A stretch of DNA of 64,000 nucleotides from Pseudomonas linyingensis. GTDB taxonomy: Bacteria; Pseudomonadota; Gammaproteobacteria; Pseudomonadales; Pseudomonadaceae. Under the pieces are notes generated by a model that saw nothing but the letters and a program-made list of their open reading frames with translations, did not search any database and was not told where the DNA came from. Position numbers and translations under genes: made by a program. This document shows, piece by piece, positions 18,926 to 26,799 of the stretch (position 1 is the first letter of the stretch; every line of letters starts with the position of its first letter). The stretch is from NCBI RefSeq assembly GCF_900109175.1, contig NZ_FNZE01000013.1, positions 7,094-71,093 of the forward strand, read 5' to 3'.

Positions 18926-19507
18926 TCAGGGGGTTTGATCTTTCAGTCTGTACTGCAAGGCTGTCTCGTATGCGATGTTGAAGAATTCGGTTAGGGGCCT
19001 TCGCTCAAATGACTCATGCTCGCTTACTATTTCCGAGTGATCCGAGTCGCCCAGAAGTCTACGATAGTGAAGCCATCCGTAGAGTTTTGGTGTGGTCTGC
19101 ACTTGTAGTTGCAGTTTTTCCTCGGAAAAGCGCCGTGCGAGCTTTTCATCAGTCATTACTGCTATTGTCGAGATCCGATAAGACATAGCTATGCAAGACA
19201 GCTCACCGCTACTCAGTCTTGAAGGTGCTAGCCGCGCCACCGCTATGAGGTCGTCAAGATCACAATGCTGAATGGATATTGAGTTGCTTTGAAGTGCGCT
19301 TTGCAGGCGTCCCTTTAGCGTCTCAGATTGGGTGGTATTTGTTTTTCTTGGCTTGTGCATGCACTCGTATTTAACCATCGGCGTTATACAGAAGGTGGTG
19401 CCGCATGAGAATGCTGCAAGACTCAGTTTTCTTGCTGAAAGAATATTCCAGACGGCGCAGGTATCCACGACTACCATCCTGGAGAATTGACGAGGATCAA
19501 AGGCCAT
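18926..19507 (-). CDS. PIN-domain-like protein, probable partner of the XRE-ImmA/IrrE gene
   Basis: From the ATG at 19507 (MAFDPRQFSRMVVVDTCAVWN) the product is 193 residues; a longer frame to 19561 would overlap the upstream gene by 65 bases, against 11 here. The first Asp is in VVVDTCAVWNIL, a Glu in SSGELSCIAMSY, and a late Asp in IAVMTDEKLARR, spaced as in PIN-type RNases. Base composition is much more AT-rich than the flanking catabolic genes. Together with the overlapping upstream HTH/metallopeptidase gene it looks like a toxin-antitoxin or defence-type pair. Function is inferred from motif spacing only. Confidence 0.6.
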   Translation of the reverse strand: MAFDPRQFSRMVVVDTCAVWNILSARKLSLAAFSCGTTFCITPMVKYECMHKPRKTNTTQSETLKGRLQSALQSNSISIQHCDLDDLIAVARLAPSRLSSGELSCIAMSYRISTIAVMTDEKLARRFSEEKLQLQVQTTPKLYGWLHYRRLLGDSDHSEIVSEHESFERRPLTEFFNIAYETALQYRLKDQTP

Positions 19508-20645
19508 GCTGTATAGTCCATCCAAACAGTTTTCCAAACTCTGCGAGATCGTCAGGCTCAATTCGAAGTAGCTCGCACAACCGATGAGTGCTAATTATTC
19601 CCTTGTCATGGGCTTGCCGGCAAAGCTCTACATAATAACCTGAAAGACCTCTCTTAAGAAGCCCTAGGCGACGCTCTCGCTGGTTTTCTGTTAAGCCCTC
19701 AGGGGCCTCGGGATCAATTTTCTCTGCTTGATGAATTCTGACTAATCGGAGTCTGCTTGCGGTTTTCTCGTCAATAATTCCTGCATCCTTCAACGCCTTG
19801 GCAAGTGCTGGAGTGCTTACCCTAAACCGCTGTGCCCATGCGGCAGCAGACTCTTCATTCAGCTTTGGTAGGGAATTTAGCATTGTTAATGGCATTAGGT
19901 AGTGAGAGGCAAAGCTGTTGGCTCTTATTTCGATAAAGTCCTTAGGGGAGAACTTTGAGCTTCGAGCTTCATATGTCACCATAATTCCATCGGAGGAATC
20001 AAATATGGAGTGGGCGACTTCATGTGCGGTAGAAAAGCGCTGCCTGTATATGTCTTCATTATAATTTATAAGTACGCAGTGCCCGGCAATTGGATCTTCT
20101 ATATAAAGGCCGGATATTTCGTTGTTTTCCAGTTCCCTTCGAAAAATGTGCACTCCAATTGCCCTGAAATCTGCATATATGTCTCGGTTAACTTCATTGG
20201 GGCGATACCCGATAATGTTCCTAAGCTGCTCCGCTGCTTGTCTTCCGTGGGTTTTGTAGTTTGTTCCGCTCCAGCTAAGCTGCGGTCTGGTTTTTTTTCT
20301 TCCTAAGATCTCCTCCAGATTCGCCTCGGCTTGGCATAAATATAAGAACTCCTGTACTGCTCTTCTGTCTTTAGGGCTAAAAGAGTCTCCGTGTCGTCTA
20401 TATAAGATCTCTGTTTTTTCGGAAGGGGCGGGAAGTCTTTCATCTATAAGTTGAAGGAAGTCGCAGTCATAGAGAGCGGCTAATATAAGAATTTCATCGC
20501 CGGACGGTTTTGTGTTTCCGTCCTCAATTTCTATCAGTCTATTTGCGGGTATGCCAGAGGCTCTGCTTGCCTCATCAAAGTCATAAGCTAGTGCTTCTCG
20601 GCTCTTCCTCAGTCGAGCGGACAAAACATTAAGGTTGATTGCCAT
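19497..20645 (-). CDS. XRE-family HTH protein with ImmA/IrrE metallopeptidase domain
   Basis: This 382-residue protein has an N-terminal helix-turn-helix (about residues 6-65, with ASRASGIPANRLIEIEDGN) and a central zinc-peptidase motif HEVAH at residues 208-212 in RFSTAHEVAHSIFDSSDG. This fusion is the ImmA/IrrE (COG2856) type, in which the peptidase domain can cleave or release a repressor. Its 3' end overlaps the PIN-like gene by 11 bases, indicating a two-gene operon. Codon use and GC are low compared with neighbours, a sign of horizontal gain. No inducer or target can be named. Confidence 0.85.
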   Translation of the reverse strand: MAINLNVLSARLRKSREALAYDFDEASRASGIPANRLIEIEDGNTKPSGDEILILAALYDCDFLQLIDERLPAPSEKTEILYRRHGDSFSPKDRRAVQEFLYLCQAEANLEEILGRKKTRPQLSWSGTNYKTHGRQAAEQLRNIIGYRPNEVNRDIYADFRAIGVHIFRRELENNEISGLYIEDPIAGHCVLINYNEDIYRQRFSTAHEVAHSIFDSSDGIMVTYEARSSKFSPKDFIEIRANSFASHYLMPLTMLNSLPKLNEESAAAWAQRFRVSTPALAKALKDAGIIDEKTASRLRLVRIHQAEKIDPEAPEGLTENQRERRLGLLKRGLSGYYVELCRQAHDKGIISTHRLCELLRIEPDDLAEFGKLFGWTIQHGL

Positions 20646-20910
20646 TTTCCTGATCCGTCATTAAGGGTCCATGGGTCGGCGCCATTAGGCTTCCTTTTTC
20701 TGCGCTTTCAAACTCGAATCATGAGCGCAGTTGGTGGGGGCTAAAGCTTCTACTTCGTGCTCAGTTTGTTGTCATGCGCAAGGATATGCAAAGTATTATA
20801 AGGGTAGTTGAAGGGTGCTTCAATTGCTCATGCTCAAGCCGCGGCGTTTTTAATGTGGTAAATCCAAGCACTTTCCTTATAGCTAAAAGAGTCGCTACGG
20901 ACCATTTACC
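20646..20910. other. Intergenic, no gene seen
   Basis: The AT-rich stretch upstream of the XRE gene presumably contains its promoter. I see no credible coding sequence or strong hairpin before the LysR fragment starts near 20911. Confidence 0.4.
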
Positions 20911-21163
20911 CCCGCCCCGTCTCCCTGTATGCACCCCCGGCGCTGGGCGTCCAGGCTGCGCCAGCAGAACTCGATGAAGGCGCGGGTGCGCGGGGCGACG
21001 AAGCGGGACTTGAGGGTGACGGTAAAGAAGGTGCGGCCGTAGGTCTGCCGGCCGGGGAACAGTTCCACCAGTTTGCCCCAGTTCAGCTGGTTGACGAACA
21101 CGCCCAGCACGCAGATGACACCCTAGTCGGCCAGCGCGGCGTCGATCAGGGCGTCGGTGCCAG
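20911..21163 (-). pseudogene. Truncated duplicate of the LysR gene 3' end
   Basis: About 250 bases closely match the 3' third and downstream flank of the LysR gene at 24303-25265, in the same orientation. Shared peptide stretches include KLVELFPG, QTYGRTFFTVT and KSRFVAPRTRAFIEF. The copy has an in-frame TAG where the parent has Leu in ADLGVI, and it lacks the HTH and most of the effector domain. High GC here contrasts with the AT-rich DNA on both sides. The upstream edge at about 21163 abuts AAGTAAATCTGTCCCC, a junction-like sequence. Confidence 0.85.
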
Positions 21164-21254
21164 AAAAGTAAATCTGTCCCCTTTTTTCTAAGTGTCGAAC
21201 GAGTCCAGTGAAGCACGCTGCCAACAGCGCTCATAGCCAAAAAAATAAAAGGCC

Positions 21255-22082
21255 CTAAAGCTGATGGCCTGTCTTGAGAAACTCATCTAAATGCATGATC
21301 TTGGTTGGTACACCTAGATACGTGTAAGCCACTCGCACCTTATGACAAAAACGATCGTCTCCGGTGACGAAGAAATTGGCTTTTGTAGCGTAAATTGCGT
21401 GAGTAACATCATGCATGCGAGAGCGAGCCATCTTAACTTTTTCCGGCTTAAATCTCAGCTCCTCAAGATAGTTCATCAAAATTTCGAAAACATGTTCCAG
21501 TACTTGGTGCGAAATGGAAATGCTCTCCCAAGAGAAATCAGGCAACCCAGCCTGCCTTGCATTTTCTTGGAGCACAGCATCCGAGTTAAATTTTTTCTTT
21601 ATTTCGGAGTCGTATTCTGCACTTGAAAGGAACGTCACAGGCAGGTTTGAGGCGATGCGTGAACGCGCGCCATCAACATCACTTGCTTTGAGATCTTTAA
21701 GCAGCTTGCGCTCGCGGCTGTCGAGAAATCTATTCCGATCAAAATATTCCAAAACGCGCATCAAGCACTGGCCTGGGTGCTCTTGTATGATTCGGGTGGG
21801 ATTATTCCCTTGGCCAGGAAATATTTCATAGTTATTCGAGATGTCGGAAATGCTTTGCAGTCTTTCCCCGCAGCGATGCGCGACATCCTTAATCTCTTCC
21901 TCCTCAAATTTACGCCACATTATGGACGACCCCAAGTCCTCCAGATGGGCAGGGCTATAAGGGAACATGTATTTCTCTTTCAGTGCATCTACGACCTCAC
22001 GTAGGCCGGCCACATCATTATTAAAATGGCTCGCAAAAACGTTATAATCTAAATAAATTATTTTCTTTTCAATCAAAATCAA
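21255..22082 (-). CDS. PIN-like nuclease domain protein, orphan
   Basis: The 275-residue, AT-rich gene starts MILIEKKIIYLDYNVFASH, with an acidic residue after a hydrophobic strand as in PIN domains. Its C-terminal part reads MHDVTHAIYATKANFFVTGD followed by DRF, the usual late PIN acidic residues on a helix and a strand end. The middle is helical and charged. No antitoxin-like partner overlaps it; the nearest genes are a LysR fragment and the damaged hip locus. It may be a solitary RNase-type defence gene or half of a decayed pair. Assignment rests on motif spacing. Confidence 0.5.
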   Translation of the reverse strand: MILIEKKIIYLDYNVFASHFNNDVAGLREVVDALKEKYMFPYSPAHLEDLGSSIMWRKFEEEEIKDVAHRCGERLQSISDISNNYEIFPGQGNNPTRIIQEHPGQCLMRVLEYFDRNRFLDSRERKLLKDLKASDVDGARSRIASNLPVTFLSSAEYDSEIKKKFNSDAVLQENARQAGLPDFSWESISISHQVLEHVFEILMNYLEELRFKPEKVKMARSRMHDVTHAIYATKANFFVTGDDRFCHKVRVAYTYLGVPTKIMHLDEFLKTGHQL

Positions 22083-22358
22083 ATCCCTCTGATGGAAGCA
22101 AAAAATCTAGTCACACAAAAGCGGTACTCAAATCATCGCCACACCGCCACCAACCTGTACCCCTGACTTCCTTAGCCTATCAAATCTCACCTCGGATCTA
22201 GAGGAACACGTCGCTGATGGAGTTTCCCAGAAAGCTTAGATATATTAACTCCATGTAATAATTTGGTCGTGCCATTATAATGCTATTTTGCAAGTGGCAA
22301 GGCAGGCTGGACTCAAAAGCTTACAACCGATGCTTACGGTTTCCCCTAACGATCCATT
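22083..22358. other. AT-rich intergenic stretch, nothing recognised
   Basis: This segment lies upstream of the PIN-like gene. It should contain that gene's promoter, but I see no gene, repeat or hairpin I can support. Confidence 0.4.
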
Positions 22359-22424
22359 GCGGCCCGTCACAGCACGCTGGAGCACATCAGCCCGGAGGCC
22401 TTCGAGCCTCGGGTGAGTGTTTAA
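22359..22424 (+). mobile_element. IS3-family transposase C-terminal remnant
   Basis: In the plus frame ending with TAA at 22422-22424 the codons read IAARHSTLEHISPEAFEPRV. The RHSTLxxxSPxxFE pattern is the well-known C-terminal signature of IS3-family OrfB transposases. Only about 20 codons remain, and no terminal inverted repeat is visible. It ends exactly where the opposing hipA reading frame is cut short, so it probably marks the insertion or deletion that broke hipA. Confidence 0.65.
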
Positions 22425-22945
22425 CCGCGTGTCCACGATTGCGGGTCATACTGCACCAGTGCCTTGGGTCTGGCGCCCTGCGGCGATCCGCCGGTGAGCA
22501 CCAGCTCCATCAGCACGGCGGACTCCTCGCCGGCGAGCACCTGCTGCGCTTCCTGCGCCAGCGCCAGCAGCTGCAGGTCGGCTTCCGGCAGCGGCGTGTC
22601 GGCGGCGGGCACGAAGCTCAGCGCGCCCAGCGCACGGTCGCCGATGAAGGCCAGGCGGTCGAGCGGGCCGGGGCTGATGCCCTGCCTGCGGAACAGCCGA
22701 TCCATCAGCAGCAGGCCCCAGCCATCGGGGAGGGCGTCCGCCACCAGGCCCGGCAGGCGGTGCTGGTAGGCAGGAAAGCCGCCGTAGGCCTGCGCGCGCA
22801 GCTTGAGGTGGCGTGGCGACAGCTCAAGCTTCTGGGCCAGTGCCTCGGGGGAGTACTCGAACAGCAGGCTGGCGCCGTCGTCGGCCAGGGTGCCCAGCCG
22901 CCAGTGCTCGCCCCAGCCGCAGTAGTACACGTCGAGCTTTTTCAT
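22421..22945 (-). pseudogene. hipA: HipA-type kinase, truncated after the Gly-rich loop
   Basis: Only 174 codons remain of a family that usually has 410-440. The N-terminal subdomain (MKKLDVYYCGWGEHWRLGTL; LRAQAYGGFPAYQHRLPGLV) and the ATP-loop segment GGSPQGARPKALV are present. The catalytic and metal-binding parts of the kinase are missing, so phosphorylation of glutamyl-tRNA synthetase is not expected. The stop lies at the edge of an IS3-family remnant. The start overlaps the hipB stop by four bases, the normal hipBA order. A split HipS-like function is conceivable, but no HipT follows. Confidence 0.8.
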
Positions 22946-23259
22946 GGGCGCTTTCTCCGCGGCGCCCGTACCCGCTGGGTTTGCCGAGCCTGTTCGGCCT
23001 GCTCCATCTGGGCGATGGACTGGCTGGGCAGCACGAACAGCGCCTGCAGCTCATCGGTCAGCCCGAGGGCCTGCACCACGCGCACCACGGTTTCCAGCGA
23101 GGAGGTGCCGTTGCCCTCCAGCTTCTTGATGGTGCCGGGAGCGACACCGGCCATGCCGGCCAGTTCTTGCTGGGTAAGCTCCTGCGCCAGTCGCTGAAGG
23201 CGCAGACGCTGGCCCAGCTCCTGGAGGATTTCGCTGCGGTCTGCGAATGAGAAGTCCAC
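22942..23259 (-). CDS. hipB: HipB-type XRE family antitoxin/repressor
   Basis: This 105-residue protein starts at a GTG (23259) preceded by AAGGA. Residues 14-70 form an XRE helix-turn-helix (LGQRLRLQRLAQELTQQELA; GMAGVAPGTIKKLEGNGTSS), and the tail is basic (RAPRRKRP). HipB proteins bind and neutralise HipA and repress their own operon. Its partner hipA is truncated, so HipB may now act only as a local repressor. A palindrome overlapping its start (23256-23277) is the likely operator. Confidence 0.85.
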   Translation of the reverse strand: MDFSFADRSEILQELGQRLRLQRLAQELTQQELAGMAGVAPGTIKKLEGNGTSSLETVVRVVQALGLTDELQALFVLPSQSIAQMEQAEQARQTQRVRAPRRKRP

Positions 23260-23277
23260 TATATTGATCCTTAGTGG
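23256..23277 (-). promoter_or_regulatory. Candidate hipB operator palindrome
   Basis: CCACTA (23256-23261) and TAGTGG (23272-23277) form an inverted repeat with a 10-base spacer across the hipB start, and a third TAGTGG half-site lies at 23303-23308. Position and symmetry suit autorepression by HipB. The sequence differs from the E. coli HipB site. Confidence 0.4.
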
Positions 23278-23360
23278 GAAAATGTCCTGTTAGAGGATAT
23301 CATAGTGGCTCTTATATGGTGGTGCGGGTGTGCAATCGCGTGAGGCCAGTTTCCCAGTCC

Positions 23361-23414
23361 GTAGGGTGGGCTTTAGCCCACCAACGCAGGTCAGCGTGGG
23401 CTAAACCCACCCTC
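23361..23414. repeat. REP-like inverted repeat (GTGGGCTTTAGCCCAC type)
   Basis: GGGTGGGCTTTAGCCCAC (23364-23381) is repeated in inverse as GTGGGCTAAACCCACCC (23396-23412), differing by one missing base, with a short spacer. Such paired palindromes are common extragenic repeats in Pseudomonas. It lies between hipB and the next gene. Confidence 0.75.
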
Positions 23415-23429
23415 CAAGGCGAGTTAGAG

Positions 23430-24080
23430 TCAGGTAGTAGAGAGCACCTGCCCATTGGTCGACAAGGATGGCGGTGCAAACTCACCGCTCTTTGCATATG
23501 CCTCGTTCACAAACGCTTTGAGGTAGGCCATGACATCAGGCTTCAAGCGCTCGTAGTGCGCTCCAAGATTCTCCATGTGCTTGTCTTGAATCCATCCGGG
23601 ATAAGTCATTGCAAGTTTTCCGTTGGCTTTAGAGTCGTTGTGTTTGATGCTGTTGTTGATTAGGCGCAATTCGTCGACGGCTCTGAATCCGAAGAGATTG
23701 GTACAGTCGATTTCGTTTGAGTTACCACGAATAAGGCAGGCTTTCTTGTCTTCCCCAAGCGAAGGAAAAGTTACTCTCAGTACGGCACCCAAGTGCGTTT
23801 CGACTAATCGATAAAGGCCAACAATTGCCAGAGACTCTCCCAGTTTTTTAACTTCGTCGAGCTGCCAATATTCGTCGCTGAGAACACCTTCATAATCCGC
23901 TCGGTCTTGCTCGCACTCGAACTGCTCGTCGCTTAGGCCATCGTAGGTTTTCTGCAGATCCTTGCGGCTCGCTGCTACTGAGCTGCCGAAATGGAACCGG
24001 AATTCGTCTAAAACCTCGGAGCTGAGGTTCAGGTGAATGTTCCGTAGCATCGCACCAAACTGGGCGCTTTTCTTTGCCAT
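23430..24080 (-). CDS. Hypothetical protein, possible HEPN-like domain
   Basis: This 216-residue, mostly helical protein starts MAKKSAQFGAMLRNIHLNLS. I do not recognise the family with certainty. Residues near 137-147 read ELRLINNSIKHND, an Arg followed after seven residues by a His next to Asn/Lys, which resembles the R-x(n)-H pattern of HEPN-type RNases though with longer spacing. It has lower GC than the catabolic genes. Location in the island beside toxin-antitoxin-type genes fits a defence or abortive-infection role. The translated length is full and the frame intact. Confidence 0.5.
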   Translation of the reverse strand: MAKKSAQFGAMLRNIHLNLSSEVLDEFRFHFGSSVAASRKDLQKTYDGLSDEQFECEQDRADYEGVLSDEYWQLDEVKKLGESLAIVGLYRLVETHLGAVLRVTFPSLGEDKKACLIRGNSNEIDCTNLFGFRAVDELRLINNSIKHNDSKANGKLAMTYPGWIQDKHMENLGAHYERLKPDVMAYLKAFVNEAYAKSGEFAPPSLSTNGQVLSTT

Positions 24081-24302
24081 GAAGTCTCATCCTTGTTCGT
24101 GTTGACGGGCCATGAAGCCATGAGTTTTTTATGGCCAAGTGATATTGGGGCGCGAGATTGGGTATACAACTCTTCCGGTTCAAGCTCGGCAGAGCGCTGC
24201 AATCTACTCAAAGCGCGTCCAGTGTTGAGCCTCCGCTCTTGGCCGATACCTGCCGTGACCTTGATGGGGACTGGTATGTGGCTCGGCTCTTGACCAAAGC
24301 CC

Positions 24303-25265
24303 TCACCCCCGCCCCCGTCTCCCCACATGCAACCCCACACTCGCCCCCGGCGCCGGCCGGCGCTGGGCATCCAAACTCGCCAGCAGGAACTCGATAAAGG
24401 CGCGGGTGCGCGGGGCGACGAAGCGGGATTTGGGGGTGACGGTGAAAAAGGTGCGGCCGTAGGTCTGCCAGCCGGGGAACAGTTCCACCAGCTTGCCCTG
24501 GGAGAGCAGCCGGTTGACGAACACGTCCAGCACGTAGATGACGCCGAGGTCGGCCAGCGCGGCGTCGATCAGGGCGTCGGTGCTGTTGAAGTGCAGCTTG
24601 CCCATCGGCTGCAGGTCGTGGGCTTCCTCGCCGAGGGTGAACGACCAGCGCGCCGGGGTGTAGCTGCTCTTGGGGAACAGGCCCAGGCACTGGGTGGGGT
24701 CGAGCTGGGCAGGGTGGTCGGGGGTGCCGAGCTTCTCCAGCAATGACGGTGTGGCGCAGGCGACGTAGTGGGCCTGGTACAGCGGGCGGGCGACCAGGTC
24801 GGCGTCGTTGACCGAGTCGATGCGGATGGCCATGTCGGTGCCGCTCTCGATCAGCCCCTCGGGGTGGTCGGTCAGGCGCAGAGCGATGCGCAGGTCCGGG
24901 TGGCGGGCGCCGAATTCGGCGAGCAGCGGCGCCATCACGTCCTTGCCGAAGGCGGCCGGCGACTCGATGCACAGCTGGCCCTGGACGCTGGCGGTCTGCT
25001 CCATGACCTCGGATTCGGCCTGCTCGACCTGGCGCAGCAGCTCGACGCAGTGCTTGAAGTAGCGCTCGCCGGCGTCGGTCAGGCGCAGGGTGCGGGTGTT
25101 GCGGCTGAGCAGGGTGACGCCCAGGTGGGTCTCCAGGTTGCGCACGCTGGCGGTCACCGTGGCGTTGGCGATGTCCAGCGATTCGGCGGCGCGGTTGAAG
25201 CTGGCGCACTCCACCACGCGGGTGAACACCTGCATGGCCCAGAGTTTGTCGATCCGGCTCTTCAT
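24303..25265 (-). CDS. LysR-family transcriptional regulator
   Basis: From the ATG at 25265 the protein begins MKSRIDKLWAMQVFTRVVEC and has the LysR helix-turn-helix (FNRAAESLDIANATVTASVR) and the full effector-binding domain (QLCIESPAAFGKDVMAPLL onward); 320 residues is normal. A start at 25283 would add six residues, and neither has a clear ribosome site. It is transcribed away from the flavoprotein gene at 25353 with 87 bases between, the usual LysR arrangement with its target. It may also control the operon at 13345-18805. Its 3' end is duplicated at 20911-21163. Confidence 0.9.
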   Translation of the reverse strand: MKSRIDKLWAMQVFTRVVECASFNRAAESLDIANATVTASVRNLETHLGVTLLSRNTRTLRLTDAGERYFKHCVELLRQVEQAESEVMEQTASVQGQLCIESPAAFGKDVMAPLLAEFGARHPDLRIALRLTDHPEGLIESGTDMAIRIDSVNDADLVARPLYQAHYVACATPSLLEKLGTPDHPAQLDPTQCLGLFPKSSYTPARWSFTLGEEAHDLQPMGKLHFNSTDALIDAALADLGVIYVLDVFVNRLLSQGKLVELFPGWQTYGRTFFTVTPKSRFVAPRTRAFIEFLLASLDAQRRPAPGASVGLHVGRRGRG

Positions 25266-25352
25266 TATTTTCAAATGCCCCATTAGCTCGGCCGGCCTCG
25301 TTCTGCGGTCGGCGCCTTCCTATCGTAACAACCACCAGAGGGAGGCTCAAAA

Positions 25353-26798
25353 ATGACCGATCTGAATTTCGATTTGATTGTGGTGGGTTGCGGTGCCGCG
25401 GGGTTGTCCACGGCGGTGTCGGCGGCGGAGAGCGGCCTGCGCGTAGCGGTGCTGGAGCGGGCGAAGAAGGAGGAGCGCGGCGGGCAGACCCGCTTCACCG
25501 AGGCCTACTTCCGCATGAAGAACCACGAGGAGGTGACCGATGACTTCGACGCCTTCCTGGCGGAGAACTCCGGCTACTACCAGGACCCGGACTTCGTCGC
25601 CGAGAGTCTCAGCGAGCGCAGCGCCTGGTCGGTGCAGACCCGCGCGCTGGCGTCCATCGACGCCAACGTGATCGGCACCTTCGCCGCGGAAGTGCCGGGC
25701 ACCGTGCAGTGGCTGAAGGACAACGGCGTGAAGTTCGACTTCCTGCCCACCCAGTTCCTCACCAGCACCCAGCCGCGCCTGCTGCCGGTGGGCGGCGGTG
25801 AGGCCATCGTCGAGGCGCTGGCGGCGCGCGCCGAGGCGCTCGGCGCCGAGTTCTTCTACGAGACCACCGCGCGCGGCCTGCTCACCGCCGGCTGCAACGA
25901 GGTGGTCGGCCTGCGCGCGTACTCGCCGGCCCGCGGCGAGATCCGCTTCGGCGGCGCGGTGATGCTGGCCTGTGGCGGTTTCGAGGGCAACCTGGAGATG
26001 CTCAGCCGCTACGTCGGCCCGCGCGCCTCCTTCATGCGCCCGGTGTGCAAGGGCGGCTACTACAACCGTGGCGAGGGCATCCAGATGGCCCTGGAGGCCG
26101 GCGCCGCCGCTGCCGGCGAGTACGGCAGCTACCACGCCGAGCCGGTCGACCCGCGCTCGGGCATCTCCGAACCGTCGATCTTCATCTTTCCCTACGGCGT
26201 GCTGCTCAACAAGGAAGGCCTGCGCTTCACCGACGAGGCGCCGGGCACCGTGGATGCCTGGTACGAGCGGGTCACGCGGAAGATCTTCGCCCAGACCGAC
26301 GGCATCGCCTGGGTGATCCTCGACCAGAAGGTCAAGGACATCCCCAACTATCGCCTCGGCATCCGTACCGACCAGCCGGCCATCGAGGGCGCGAGCCTGG
26401 CCGAGCTGGCGAGCAAGCTCGACCTGCCGGTGGCGGCGGTGGAGCGCAGCGTGGCCGAGTACAACGCCGTCTGCCGTCCCGGCGAGTACCGCCCGTTGCA
26501 GCTCGACGGCCTGGCCACCGAGGGGCTCAATCCGCCGAAGAGCAACTGGGCGCTGCCGCTGGATAAGGGGCCGTACCTGGCCTACCCGATCATCTCCGCC
26601 AACGTGTTCACCTTCGGCGGCCTGAAGACCGACGAGCACGCGCGGGTGATCAACGTCGACGGCGAGCCGATCCGCAACCTGTACGCCGCCGGGGAAACCG
26701 CCGGCATGTACTTCGGCAACTACTGCGGCGGCACCTCGGTGCTGCGCGGCCTGGTGTTCGGCCGCATTGCCGGCCACACCGCCGCGGAGAGCCGCTGA
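25353..26798 (+). CDS. FAD-dependent dehydrogenase, TcuA/fumarate-reductase flavoprotein family (3)
   Basis: The 481-residue protein starts MTDLNFDLIVVGCGAAGLST, with GCGAAG at residues 12-17 and ERAKKEERGGQTRFTEAYFR close to the TcuA-type loop of the protein at 13345. The C-terminal part shows NVFTFGGLKTDEHARV, NLYAAGETAGMYF and GTSVLRGLVFGRIAG. A GGGAGG ribosome site precedes the ATG. It ends two bases before an SDR gene and faces a LysR gene. It is the third member of this family within 13 kb, and the island at 18.9-24.1 kb separates it from the other two. The substrate is unknown. Confidence 0.85.
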   Translation: MTDLNFDLIVVGCGAAGLSTAVSAAESGLRVAVLERAKKEERGGQTRFTEAYFRMKNHEEVTDDFDAFLAENSGYYQDPDFVAESLSERSAWSVQTRALASIDANVIGTFAAEVPGTVQWLKDNGVKFDFLPTQFLTSTQPRLLPVGGGEAIVEALAARAEALGAEFFYETTARGLLTAGCNEVVGLRAYSPARGEIRFGGAVMLACGGFEGNLEMLSRYVGPRASFMRPVCKGGYYNRGEGIQMALEAGAAAAGEYGSYHAEPVDPRSGISEPSIFIFPYGVLLNKEGLRFTDEAPGTVDAWYERVTRKIFAQTDGIAWVILDQKVKDIPNYRLGIRTDQPAIEGASLAELASKLDLPVAAVERSVAEYNAVCRPGEYRPLQLDGLATEGLNPPKSNWALPLDKGPYLAYPIISANVFTFGGLKTDEHARVINVDGEPIRNLYAAGETAGMYFGNYCGGTSVLRGLVFGRIAGHTAAESR

Positions 26799-26799
26799 C

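Noticed and set aside
22280-23197. Plus-strand frame of 305 codons opposite hipA and hipB
   Set aside because: Apart from the short IS3-type fragment in another frame near 22359-22424, it is antisense to recognisable hip genes.
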